A DNA stretch of 64,000 nucleotides from Porodaedalea pini (lineage: Eukaryota; Basidiomycota; Agaricomycetes; Hymenochaetales; Hymenochaetaceae). The DNA lies in NCBI GenBank assembly GCA_002794775.1, contig NBAY01000116.1, positions 1 through 64,000 of the forward strand. The letters run 5' to 3'. Position numbers and translations under genes: made by a program. The notes under the pieces are model-generated. The model searched no databases. It was not told where the DNA came from and saw only the letters and a program-made list of their open reading frames with translations. This document shows, one piece after another, positions 38,598-48,371 of the stretch (the stretch's first letter is position 1; each line of letters opens with the position of its first letter).

Positions 38598-40022
38598 ATG
38601 TATAAGCACTTTTCTTCTTTCTACCACCATCATCCATCGTGGGAAAATTGCTTATCGTCTTCATCGTACTCTCTCTCCGCTATGGACAACAAAATGTTGA
38701 CCAGAGCAAAAGTTTCTCTGCATAAGACAAAGTCTCTTCGTTCCCTTGTTAATCCCAAGGACCCCACCAAGTGTGAGGAGTGTAAACAGGATCTCCCCTA
38801 TCACAGTCGCCAGTGTGTTAGTGAGACCGCCAAGTTATGCACCGTCTGTGGTCGTGACAAGACCTACAACCACAACGACGCCGTATGCAACCAAGTTCAA
38901 ACGAATCGTGCAAATTGGTCACCCAATGTCGAGGCGGATGAACACGCCGCCAAGCTTTGTAAACAAGGGGACCTTCCCCCTACCCTGGACATCGAATCAC
39001 AGAACACGCTGAAACGTTCAAATTCTGAGGAGGAACACCGATCACTCCCACCTCCCACCCGCATCGATAACGACGCTATGGACGACGATGATTTATACGT
39101 CCCCGACACTCAGATCAGTCAAGCCCCTCAGGTTGACCAGGATATGGTTCCAATTGATGAACAATACGATCCGGATATTGCTGAGAATGTTAACCGTTCT
39201 TTCGCTGATCTTACTAAGGAAACAGTCAACACTATCAACACACTTATCTCCCAACCCACATGGTCGTCCGATAAGCCCTGGTATGACGATCCTAATCGTG
39301 CTGGATCCATCCTTGCCAATATTGGCTCTAACCTGGTGTCTTGGATCAACCATTCCAACACTCTGGACGATCAGACATCTCTCCAGAACTCGGCCAACGA
39401 GAGTCTGGAAGCTTTTCACTCTACTTTTCGCATCCACTCACCTTCTTTTAAGCACGTCTTTGAAAACATCCATGTTAACAGTCAAACCATTCGCGATCAG
39501 GAAATTACAGACACCATGCATGCTATGTCTAGATCCATTCAGCACCTCTCCGCTGTCGTTTCTTCTATCTCTGAAAAAACTAACACAATCGAAAAACAGC
39601 TTTCTGACGTTTCAACTTCTCCAGTTCAGTGCTCGGTTCCTGCTAACACTAATCTTAACAAACAGAACAAAATCCTACCTGACCCAATTGGAGTTCGTTT
39701 CATACATGATCCCAAATTCCCTCCCCCAGGCCCTATCACCAAACAGCGTGTCCAGACCCCAAAAAACGGAAAATCAGAATATGCAGCCGCTATTGCTAAA
39801 ACCCGTATTCCGGGTTCCGGTTATCGTATGACTACGGAAGGTACCATCATTGCACCAGATGGTTACGCTCATTCAGCACACAATGCCCCTCACGGATCAC
39901 AGATGACAATCTACCACCCACTGGTCGAAGCAGTCGGAGTCGACCAGGATGGCTTCACCACGGTTTTGTACGCCAAAGTTGCACAGAAAAAACCTAAAAC
40001 CGTCCCCACCAAAGTCATTTGA
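38598..40022 (+). CDS. LINE first ORF (Cys-containing N-terminal protein)
   Basis: 474 codons. The likely start is the internal ATG at 38682 (MDNKMLTRAKVSLHK). Near the N-terminus the spacing C-x2-C..C..C-x2-C (CEECKQDLPYHSRQC, then LCTVCGRDKTYNHNDAVC) looks like a metal-binding module. The middle has acidic and Ser/Thr-rich stretches, and the C-terminus is basic. The TGA stop is followed two codons later by the ATG of the next ORF in the same frame. By position it is a structural or RNA-binding protein of the element. I do not recognise a defined domain. Confidence 0.65.
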   Translation: MYKHFSSFYHHHPSWENCLSSSSYSLSAMDNKMLTRAKVSLHKTKSLRSLVNPKDPTKCEECKQDLPYHSRQCVSETAKLCTVCGRDKTYNHNDAVCNQVQTNRANWSPNVEADEHAAKLCKQGDLPPTLDIESQNTLKRSNSEEEHRSLPPPTRIDNDAMDDDDLYVPDTQISQAPQVDQDMVPIDEQYDPDIAENVNRSFADLTKETVNTINTLISQPTWSSDKPWYDDPNRAGSILANIGSNLVSWINHSNTLDDQTSLQNSANESLEAFHSTFRIHSPSFKHVFENIHVNSQTIRDQEITDTMHAMSRSIQHLSAVVSSISEKTNTIEKQLSDVSTSPVQCSVPANTNLNKQNKILPDPIGVRFIHDPKFPPPGPITKQRVQTPKNGKSEYAAAIAKTRIPGSGYRMTTEGTIIAPDGYAHSAHNAPHGSQMTIYHPLVEAVGVDQDGFTTVLYAKVAQKKPKTVPTKVI

Positions 40023-40025
40023 ACC

Positions 40026-40919
40026 ATGGAACAGAACCCCCAAGGGGAAGTCTCAACCGTCCCTATCAACTGGTCTAACGGATTGGTGAATACATGCGTT
40101 CGTAATGTTCGCCGTATTTTCTTTGCACTTCCGGGTGACCTTGCCGTTTGCCCTTCCACCCTTTCGGTAAAAAACTCAGTTCGTGCGGGCCTTAAAGGCA
40201 ACCTGCTCTTCAAACATCTCATAATTCTCAATGTGGAATACACATCGAACAGCAACCTACTAATCGCTTTTACTAACATTCGTTCTGATTTCGACGCACA
40301 ACACAGTTCTCTAGTCACCCAGCTAAACCGCATCATCAACATTTCTGGCGCAAGGGCTTTCACTCCGTCGCCTCAATTCAAGATGGTCATCCCCGGTGTC
40401 CCAGTCTTTGACAGAGACACCAACCTCATTTATTCGGAGAAAGACTTACACGACGAGATCTCCAACCTACCGCAATTCGAAGGTTACGAGTTCATGTTCC
40501 CCCCTCGGTTCATGTCCTCCATTGAATGTCTCAACCAACAAGATTACTGCAATGTTTCAGTTGTCCTCAAGGACGATTCTCGTCTTTGCTTTGACCACTT
40601 CTTCCTTCATAACAACAGATCTGTCCCCGTATTTGGTGTCATCCGCCGACTTGAGGAGATGAAAGCCCGCCCCACCATTAACCAATGCGATAACTGCCAT
40701 TGCTTGGGACATGCTGCATCGAAGTGTCGCTCAGTAGCACGCTGCGCGATCTGCTCTGAGCCCCACCGGACTGCCGTACACGTCGCTAAATGCGCTCCAT
40801 GTACGGCGTCAAACAACCTCCAATGTGATCATTTCGCTCTGTGCATCAACTGCCAGGGCAATCACAGTGCCCGTTCTTCGGAGTGTCCAGCTCGCCGCAA
40901 CTATCGCTCCCCATTCTAG
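40026..40919 (+). CDS. LINE ORF1-type protein with zinc knuckles
   Basis: 297 codons. An N-terminal half of RRM-like character is followed by a cysteine cluster: CDNCHCLGHAASKC (a CCHC knuckle), CAICSEPHRTAVHVAKC and CINCQGNHSARSSEC. Such multi-knuckle proteins bind the element RNA in Tad1/Jockey-like LINEs. It starts TGA-ACC-ATG after the previous ORF. It ends in TAG followed immediately by the ATG of ORF2, all in one frame, which suggests stop/start coupling or read-through. Confidence 0.8.
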   Translation: MEQNPQGEVSTVPINWSNGLVNTCVRNVRRIFFALPGDLAVCPSTLSVKNSVRAGLKGNLLFKHLIILNVEYTSNSNLLIAFTNIRSDFDAQHSSLVTQLNRIINISGARAFTPSPQFKMVIPGVPVFDRDTNLIYSEKDLHDEISNLPQFEGYEFMFPPRFMSSIECLNQQDYCNVSVVLKDDSRLCFDHFFLHNNRSVPVFGVIRRLEEMKARPTINQCDNCHCLGHAASKCRSVARCAICSEPHRTAVHVAKCAPCTASNNLQCDHFALCINCQGNHSARSSECPARRNYRSPF

Positions 40920-42130
40920 ATGCCGATGACGGACTCTATTTCAGTTTTTTCTCTTAATCTACGCAATTCAGAACCAACCTTTGATTACCTATTACGTTCC
41001 TTTTCATCTACCCATGCTGCGCCCGACATCCTTTGCTTCCAAGAGATCCCTACGGTCTATTCAATCGTCCCCTCTAAATCTTCTTCATCTGGTACACGTG
41101 TCTTTAACATTTGCAACTACGCTCCTTACATTGCATTTCGGCTGACTTCTCCTGCTAAACCAAGGTGTTGTACACTTGTACACCCTCGGATTATTCACCG
41201 TGTTTCTTTATATACCCCTAATTCGTCTTCTCCCAACATCACTGTCATTTCTATCTCTCGGGATGATTTATCCCCTTTATTAGTCTGGAACATTTATAAT
41301 TCTCCTTCCCTTCACAAATTTGAAGACCCTCTTCCTCCCCTTGACCTTCCATCCAACATTCTCACTGGTGACTTCAACCGACATTCAGATCTCTGGTCTT
41401 TCCCAGAACAATCTAGCTATTTCCAAGCATCGGCAGCCTTCGTTGACTGGATCAACGACAACAGCTTATACATTTGTAACCCTCCTTTCCAACACACATA
41501 TTTCAACCGGTCTACCGGTTCTAAATCCATTATCGACCTTGTAATCGCATCAGACGATTTCGCTCCCTCCCTTTTAGAACGAATTTCCATTTCTGACCCT
41601 TCCCTTGACATTTTGTCCGATCATCTTCCCATTCGTTTTACCTTCAATATTAACGAACTGGCTGCTCCCCCACAACACCCTCTTCGATCCATTCGTTCTA
41701 GAGACCTACCCTCTTTTATTGCGGAATTCTGTGACTCCAACTTATTTTCCTTCTCATTATCTGGGGATGAGTCCCCTAAGGCGCTGGACGACCTCCTCTT
41801 TTCCCTTCATTCCCATCTTTCTAACTTTGCCACTCAGTTCCTTTTCAAGCGAAAACCTCGATCATATTTTGGCCCCAACAATTGGTGGTCAGAAGCATGC
41901 TCGACTCTTTACCGCGATCACTGTCGCAACCCACGACCCGAGTCGAAAAAACTCCTAGACACCGAGATTACCCGCACCAAAAATGCCTTTTTTGGTGCCC
42001 GCCTCCAACAATCTGATGCGCATACCGCCTGGCGCAACCAGTACTTGGGTATGGCTCGTCGCCGAGCTCCCATCGGGGCTCTCCATATGTCTAATGGGCT
42101 ATTCACCCTGACGGAATCCGATAAAGCGTC
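40920..42130 (+). CDS. LINE ORF2, 5' part: APE-type endonuclease
   Basis: This is the N-terminal 403 codons of ORF2 before the insertion. Endonuclease/exonuclease/phosphatase landmarks are present: N-terminal SVFSLNLRN, DILCFQEI (catalytic Glu), ILTGDFNRHSDLW (GDFN) and SDHLPIRF (SDH). This domain nicks target DNA for target-primed reverse transcription. The reading frame continues for a few codons into the LTR and stops at 42143, an artefact of the insertion. The frame resumes at 48372. Confidence 0.88.
42126..42130 (+). repeat. Target-site duplication GCGTC, left
   Basis: GCGTC directly precedes the TGTTAG start of the 5' LTR and matches the bases after the 3' LTR. A 5-bp duplication is normal for Ty3/Gypsy integrases. 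Confidence 0.92.
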
Positions 42131-42543
42131 TGTTAGAACCTGAACTTTCACCTTTTCCTTTATTTTCCCTTTTACCATTTCCTTTATTATATTCGTCCTT
42201 TTCATTATATTTACCCATCTTACACAATCATTCCCACACTACCTTCATTCGTTCCATTCCCACTCGTTATGTAATGTTAGGTAATATAGTCTCACGGTCG
42301 TCGCTATATAAGGTCTCAGGAATCGCATGAACTCCTTGTTCTGCTTTTCCTCTTACCTCCGCGACGACCTAGGTGAGACTCGTCCCCCTTGTATTAGTTT
42401 AGACTTGTATTAATCCTCTTACCTCCGCGACGACCTAGCCTGAGTAAGCGTGTCCCGAGTCTACGCTCGAGTATAGCACGTCCCAGACGACAGTCAGCCG
42501 AGGCCTGCCCAGTCCGAGTCGTCTCCCGGGCTCCCGCCTAACA
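42131..42543 (+). repeat. 5' LTR, 413 bp
   Basis: It begins TGTTAG and ends CTAACA, a 6-bp inverted terminal repeat. It contains a TATATAAG box at 42305-42312 and a 24-bp direct repeat (42349-42372 and 42415-42438) just downstream of the presumed transcript start. It is collinear with 47954-48366 and has one base difference seen by eye. Confidence 0.95.
42305..42312 (+). promoter_or_regulatory. TATA box of the LTR promoter
   Basis: TATATAAG lies about 25-33 bp upstream of GTTCTGCTTTT (42338-42348), the segment complementary to the primer site. This spacing suits a transcript start at or just before 42338. Confidence 0.65.
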
Positions 42544-42544
42544 T

Positions 42545-42555
42545 AAAAGCAGAAC
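42545..42555 (+). promoter_or_regulatory. Primer binding site, self-priming type
   Basis: AAAAGCAGAAC starts two bases after the LTR end. It is the exact reverse complement of GTTCTGCTTTT at 42338-42348 inside the LTR, near the expected 5' end of the RNA. In Tf1 the first 11 nt of the mRNA fold onto the PBS and prime minus-strand synthesis in place of a tRNA, and the length here is the same. Confidence 0.7.
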
Positions 42556-43247
42556 CTCACCCAGGCTCATCCCCAGCGTAAGTCGTCGCTGTCGACTCGC
42601 CTTCACTCGGTCTAGAGGAGGGCTCCCCTCGACGGACTTGACGTGTAAACCCCCTAAACGACAACCCTCAACCCTGCCCGGACGTTTTCGGACGTTCGTG
42701 TATTACGTAAATATATCAACCGACATTTCCCGACCCTGGCTCTACGAATTAGCCTCTGGTGGAGCACGCACCTAACGTGGACGTGGGTAACAAGACGAGT
42801 CCAAACTTCGACGACAATCTCGTTTGTAATCTCACTCGGATCCTACCGCCTCGTCATCAACTTCGCTGACGAACCCGCTCAACGTTGGCGTAACCCCGGA
42901 TCGAACGTGCAACCGATCCCTGTCCCTCCGCCAACGTCAAGATAGATCTCACCGACGAACAGCAACGGGCCCTTCCTGCTTCAGCCCGTTGGGATCCAGA
43001 CCGACCAGGCTACGTCGCGACCAATAATAGCGGCGTCACTCACGACATCTGGTGGAGTGAAATCCGGCACAGCTGGTATTCATCAGACGAACGAGGGAGG
43101 AGAGCAAGGTGGCCCCCAGCCGCTCCATCGTCACCTGCACCGTCAACGTCTACGGTCAACCTACCACCGACCCCAGGTCCTTACCGCGAAACCAACAGAG
43201 ACCCCTCACCGCCGACTCCTCCAGAACCTTCGACACCCGAACCCGCA
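42556..43247 (+). other. Retrotransposon leader; partly open in gag frame
   Basis: This lies between the PBS and the first gag ATG. From 42894 the gag frame is open for 118 codons without an ATG and reads protein-like (VKIDLTDEQQRALPASARWD, then GVTHDIWWSEIRHSWYSSDE). It may be translated from a non-AUG start, or an upstream exon or a lost start codon may exist. Confidence 0.4.
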
Positions 43248-44327
43248 ATGTCAGCAGAAGGTTTCAGCCAACAGCAAATGGCGCAGATCGCGGCCATCGT
43301 TGCGAATGCCTTCGCCCATCAGGCGAACAACGCCCCAGCACCGGTCGCGGCCGCTAACCCCCCGACCCCCAACATAGATGTCGCCCGACCACGAGAATTC
43401 ACTGGTGGCGACGATTACCTCGACTTCAGACGTGAAGTCCTCCTTTTTGTATCCGCAAATCCAAGTCGATACCCTACGTCAGAGAGTAAGATTTATGTAG
43501 CTCTCTCCTACCTGAAGGGTGGTAATGCGGCAACGTGGGCGCAGAACTACGTCGAGGAGTCGACAACGTCGGGGATCGTCACCTTCACCGACAGCTGGGA
43601 AAGATTCCAGGAACGACTCGATGCCTCGTTCGACGACCCAAATCGCAAGGAGAAAGCGCTGAAGGATTTCCGAGATAAGGTTCAGAAGGACCTAACCGCG
43701 GACGAGTTCTTCCAGAAGTTCGACGTGATAATTAAGCACGCCGAGTTGAAAGACGACAGCGTCATCTGCGATCGCCTCAAGCGGGCGATGAACATCGAGG
43801 TGGTCCGTGGAGTGCTAAGGTCGACGCCAGTCCCAACGAAATACGAGGATTGGAAGAACAAGGCGATTGAAATAGACCGCGGCGAACAGCAGATTCGCGC
43901 TATCCAACGAGGACGCGCCTTTCTTCCCCCTCCTCGCCTACCACAACAAGCGCCCCCAGCTCGCCGTCAGGTAGCGGCCCCTCACGTCGACAGACGTGAT
44001 GCGACCGGCGTCACCTTTGGAGGCGCTGGTCAACCGATGGACGTCTCGATGAACGAGGCACAACGACGACGTGCGTGCTGGATCTGTGGTGGGCTCGGCC
44101 ACTTTAAAGACAAGTGCCCACAGGCGAAACCGATCATCCAGCGCATGCTGGAACTGATGGCGCCAGGCGAACGTCGTGTCCTTGCCGACGAGCTCGGAGC
44201 GATGAAGGAGTCGGCCTTCGAGGAAGTCGTAGACACTCGGAGGTCGACGGTGGAGGACTATGTGGAGGAAGAAGGCGATGACGAAGAGGTCGTCGACTCG
44301 CAGGGTTTTGCGAATGGTCAGGCGTAG
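43248..44327 (+). CDS. gag: Chromovirus Gag, 359 aa
   Basis: It starts MSAEGFSQQQMAQIAAIVAN. The retrotransposon Gag core is recognisable (PREFTGGDDYLDFRREVLLF; YLKGGNAATWAQNYVEE; FQERLDASFDD; TADEFFQKFDVIIKHAELKD). The CCHC nucleocapsid knuckle CWICGGLGHFKDKC is near the C-terminus, followed by a Glu/Asp-rich end. Gag forms the virus-like particle and packages RNA. The frame overlaps pol (-1 frame, open from 44282) by about 45 nt, with a candidate slippery site inside the overlap. Confidence 0.92.
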   Translation: MSAEGFSQQQMAQIAAIVANAFAHQANNAPAPVAAANPPTPNIDVARPREFTGGDDYLDFRREVLLFVSANPSRYPTSESKIYVALSYLKGGNAATWAQNYVEESTTSGIVTFTDSWERFQERLDASFDDPNRKEKALKDFRDKVQKDLTADEFFQKFDVIIKHAELKDDSVICDRLKRAMNIEVVRGVLRSTPVPTKYEDWKNKAIEIDRGEQQIRAIQRGRAFLPPPRLPQQAPPARRQVAAPHVDRRDATGVTFGGAGQPMDVSMNEAQRRRACWICGGLGHFKDKCPQAKPIIQRMLELMAPGERRVLADELGAMKESAFEEVVDTRRSTVEDYVEEEGDDEEVVDSQGFANGQA

Positions 44328-47300
44328 CCATCGGGGCGACTGACCGAGAAGAACAAGAGACTTCGAATCCGGATCCGCTAAAATATAACCAACCGTTTGT
44401 ACAATACGTAGATGCGAACAACGTCGATGGTTTTCCCGATTACGAAGTCTCCACCGGTGTGAACAAGAATGAAGAGTACGAACAACTGTTCATGAGAGGA
44501 ACTGGCGGACGCCAGCTGAACCTTCTCCTGACCGTCGAGCATGAAATAGCTGGTGAGGCGAGAGAGGTAGATGCGCATGCCCTTGTGGATTCGGGATGCA
44601 CGGGATCCTGCATCGACGTCAGGTTCGTCGAGAGGTACGGGTTGGAAACGAAACGCTACATTCGACCCCTCGCGGTGCTGAACGCCGATGGCACGCACAA
44701 TGAGGCCGGATTGATCGAGGAGTACGTTGACGTCGAACTCATGATCGGCCGTCATCAGGAGAAGATCGTCCTCGCAGTAACGTCCCTAGCGTCATCGAAC
44801 ATCTTCCTGGGGTACGACTGGCTTCGACGTCACAATCCGGAGGTCGACTGGAAAACGAGCTCAATCGAATTCATCCGCTGTCCAGAAGAATGTGCGATCG
44901 AGAGGGAGCCGGTGGAGGACCTAGGCGAGGTGAAGAAGGTGGTGGAGCAGATGAGGAGGGTGAGTGAGATGCGAATGGACAAGACGTCCTGGCCCGCATA
45001 CCTCAACGACTACGCCGACGTTTTCAGCGAAAAAGGTTTCGAGAAGCTGCCGGAACACCGACCCTGGGACCATGTCATCGACTTGAAGCCCGACTTCAAA
45101 CCGAGCGACTGTAAGATCTACCCGCTCACGCCGACTGAGCAGCAGTCACTCAAGGACTTCCTTGATGAAAACCTGAAGTCGGGTCACATTCGACGGTCGA
45201 TATCGCCCATGGCGTCGCCCTTCTTCTTCATTAAGAAGGCCGACAAATCACTACGCCCCATCCAGGATTACCGTAAGCTCAATGACGGTACGATCAAGAA
45301 TAAGTATCCCCTCCCTCTCATTGACGAACTCGTCGACAAGGTCAAGAAAGCGAAATACATCACTAAGCTTGACCTTCGCTGGGGGTACTACAATATCCGG
45401 ATCCGCGAGGGTGACGAATGGAAAGCAGCGTTTCGCACGAACATGGGCCTCTTCGAACCGACGGTCATGTTTTTTGGTCTTTGCAACGCGCCGGCCACGT
45501 TCCAGGCCTTTGTCAACCACATCTTTAAGGACCTAATCTACGCGAACTTGATCATCGTATACCTCGACGACATCCTGATCCTCTCGGAAACCATTGAGGA
45601 GCATATCGACACGTCGAGGCGCGTACTCCAGATCCTCCGAGAGAATGGCCTGTACCTGAAGCCGGAGAAGTGCGAGTTTGACGCCAAGGTCGTCAAATAC
45701 CTCGGCCACATCATCGGCAATGGAGAGATCAGGGCTGACCCGGCAAAGACGGAGGCGATTGCGAACTGGCCAGCCCCACGGAACCTCAAGGAGCTGCAAC
45801 AGTTCCTCGGCATGGGAAACTGGCTGAGACGGTTTATTAAGGACTACAGCAAGGTGGTCCGACCGTTGACGTCGTTAACGGGCAAGAAGGACTGGGTATG
45901 GGAGACCGAACAGCAGGAAGCGTTCGAGGAGCTGAGACGACGTCTCTGCTCACCTCCAGTCCTAGCCATCGCCAATGACGAGGGCCCTTTCCGCGTAGAA
46001 GCGGACTCGTCGAACTTTGCGCTCGGTGGTGTGTTGTTGCAGAAGCAGGAAGGGAAGTGGAGGGTGATCGCCTACAGGTCAGAGGCACTTGAACCGGCGG
46101 AATGAAACTACGAGATCTACGACAAGGAGATGCTCGCGATCGTTTCGGCGCTCAAGGAGTGGCGGCAATACCTCCTTGGCGCTCGCCACAAAATTGAAAT
46201 CTGGTCCGACCACGCCAACCTCACCTACTTCAGGTCAGCGCAGAAGCTGAGCTATCGTCAAGCTCGCTGGCGAACCGAACTCGAGGAATTCGACTTCCAC
46301 CTCGAACACAAGTCGGGGAAGACAATGGGCAAGGCCGACTTGCTGTCACGCAAGGCAGGCTATGATCAGGGCAAGGATGACAATGACGGCGTCGTGTTCA
46401 TCAAGGAGAAATGGCTGAACCGTGGGGTGGTAAGGACGTCGCGTGATGAAATGTTGGAACGAGTGGGTGAGGCGCAGAGAGCGCAAGACGAGTCGGAGAG
46501 GCCGACGAATATGGTGAAGGTCGACGGGTTGTGGCGGATGAAAGGCAAGGTGTACGTACCGTCGATGATGAAGGAAGCGGTATTGCGGGAGTACCACGAC
46601 TCGACCCTGGCAGGACATCCTGGATCGTCGAAGACGGTCGAACTGGTACGTCGAGACTTCTGGTGGGCGTCAATGTTCTCCGATGTCCGAACATACGTCC
46701 GAGGATGCAACCGTTGCCAACGGACGAAAGCCTTAAGAACGTCGAGGTCGAGACCGCTTCATCCTAACGCGATCCCTGAAGGTCCCTGGGAGATCGTCAC
46801 GGTCGACCTAATCGGAGAACTCCCGGACTCTAAGGGACACAATGCAATCTGCGTCTTCGTGGACAGATTCTCGAAACAGATGCATGCCATCCCGACGACG
46901 ACGAAACTGTCAGCGGAAGGCATGGCTCAGTTATACCGAGACCACGTCTTCCGCCTCCATGGCCTACCGAAGAAGATCATCCACGACCGAGGCACACAGT
47001 TCGATGCGTCGATGATGAAGGAGCTATACAAACTCCTACACATCGAAGGCAACCCGTCAACGGCATACCACCCACAAACGGACGGTCAGACGGAACGCGT
47101 CAATCAAGAGCTCGAACAGTACCTCCGGCTCTTCGTCGATCATCGGCAATCGGACTGGAAGGACTGGCTCCCCCTCGCAGAGTTCGCCTACAACAACCGC
47201 GAACATTCAGCGACAAGGATGTCACCCTTCTATGCAAACACCGGACGTCACCCTATGAGCTTCGACACCGTACGAACTTCCTCTGCCAACATGTCGGCGG

Positions 47301-47926
47301 AAGAATTCGCCAAGCACATCAAGGAGACTCATCGCGTTGCTAAGGACAATCTAGTCAAGGCAGCAGAGGACATGAAGCGCTACCATGACCGGACAGCAGG
47401 AGCTTCGGTGGAGTACAAGGCTGGAGACAAAGTCTTCCTTGATGGGCGAAACATCAGTACGGACTCGCCGACGAAGAAACTCGCAGACAAATGGTACGGC
47501 CCCTTTGACATCGTCGACAAGGTAGGAGCGAGCGCGTACAAGCTCAAACTCCCGAAGCGATGGAAAAAGGTCCACCCTGTCTTCAACGAAGCCCTGTTGA
47601 AACCCGCCGTCGAACCGTCCTTTGAAAGCCAGAAGCAACCGCCGCCGCCGCCGCCAGACATCGTCGACAACGAGGAGGAATACGAACTCGAGGAAGTCTT
47701 AGACTCACGTCTGCACCGAGGGAAACTACAGTACCTTGTCAAGTGGGTCGGCTACAATGAACCTACTTGGCAGCCTGAGACGGACTTCGGCGAGAACGCG
47801 AAGGAGGCGATCGCTGAGTTCTACCTCAAACATCCCGGTGCACCTCGGAAACTCGACATCCCTCGTCAACGACTCTGTCCGCTCTTCGTCGACACCGAGC
47901 CCGACGACCGCGATCATGGTTGGTAG
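44282..47926 (+). pseudogene. pol: Chromovirus Pol with one in-frame stop (PR-RT-RH-IN-chromodomain)
   Basis: One frame carries the whole polyprotein except for a TGA at 46103-46105. Protease: VDSGCTGS (Asp-Ser-Gly). RT: YPLPLIDELVDKV, FGLCNAPATFQAFVN, and YLDDILIL at about 45560. RNase H: VEADSSNFALGGVLLQ before the stop, NYEIYDKEMLAI after it. Integrase: an HHCC finger, then TVDLIGELPD, HDRGTQFD and GQTERVNQELEQYL (D, D, E). The chromodomain at the end reads YLVKWVGYNEPTWQPETDF. The stop falls at AE-*-NYEIYDKEML, where relatives usually have Arg or another residue, so one C-to-T change of an Arg codon would explain it. Everything else looks intact. The element could be trans-complemented, or the stop could be a sequencing or mutational event in a young copy. 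Confidence 0.88.
44303..44309 (+). promoter_or_regulatory. Candidate -1 frameshift site G GGT TTT
   Basis: In the gag frame the codons are CAG-GGT-TTT, so GGGTTTT fits X XXY YYZ. After a -1 slip reading continues TGC.., which is the pol frame. It lies 18 nt before the gag stop and inside the only stretch where both frames are open (44282-44327). A downstream pseudoknot was not assessed. Confidence 0.45.
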
Positions 47927-47940
47927 GGACGCCCAACCTT

Positions 47941-47953
47941 GAAGGGGGGGTAA
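47941..47953 (+). other. Polypurine tract
   Basis: GAAGGGGGGGTAA abuts the TGTTAG start of the 3' LTR. It is the expected plus-strand primer site of the retrotransposon. Confidence 0.8.
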
Positions 47954-48366
47954 TGTTAGAACCTGAACTTTCACCTTTTCCTTTATTTTCCCTTTTACCA
48001 TTTCCTTTATTATATTCGTCCTTTTCATTATATTTACCCATCTTACACAATCATTCCCACACTACCTTCATTCGTTCCATTCCCACTCGTTATGTAATGT
48101 TAGGTAATATAGTCTCACGGTCGTCGCTATATAAGGTCTCAGGAATCGCATGAACTCCTTGTTCTGCTTTTCCTCTTACCTCCGCGACGACCTAGGTGAG
48201 ACTCGTCCCCCTTGTATTAGTTTAGACTTGTATTAATCCTCTTACCTCCGCGACGACCTAGCCTGAGTAAGCGTGTCCCGAGTCTACGCTCGAGTATAGC
48301 ACATCCCAGACGACAGTCAGCCGAGGCCTGCCCAGTCCGAGTCGTCTCCCGGGCTCCCGCCTAACA
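47954..48366 (+). repeat. 3' LTR, 413 bp
   Basis: Same length and ends as the 5' LTR. The only difference noticed is A at 48303, where the 5' LTR has G at 42480. Confidence 0.95.
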
Positions 48367-48371
48367 GCGTC
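48367..48371 (+). repeat. Target-site duplication GCGTC, right
   Basis: GCGTC directly follows the CTAACA end of the 3' LTR and matches 42126-42130. LINE ORF2 resumes from here. Confidence 0.92.

Larger units (their letters stand above)
42131..48366 (+). mobile_element. Ty3/Gypsy chromovirus, full length, 6.24 kb
   Basis: It has two LTRs of 413 bp, a gag with a zinc knuckle, and a pol in the order protease-RT-RNase H-integrase-chromodomain. A polypurine tract lies just before the 3' LTR, and GCGTC target duplications flank it on both sides. The chromodomain plus an 11-nt self-complementary primer site point to the Tf1/sushi-like branch of chromoviruses. I saw a single difference between the LTRs (42480 G versus 48303 A), so insertion was recent. 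One in-frame TGA interrupts pol at 46103. Confidence 0.95.

Noticed and set aside
43057..43377. ORF of about 105 codons rich in His/Arg/Pro before gag
   Set aside because: Out of frame with gag and with low-complexity composition. The gag-frame reading of the same bases looks more protein-like.
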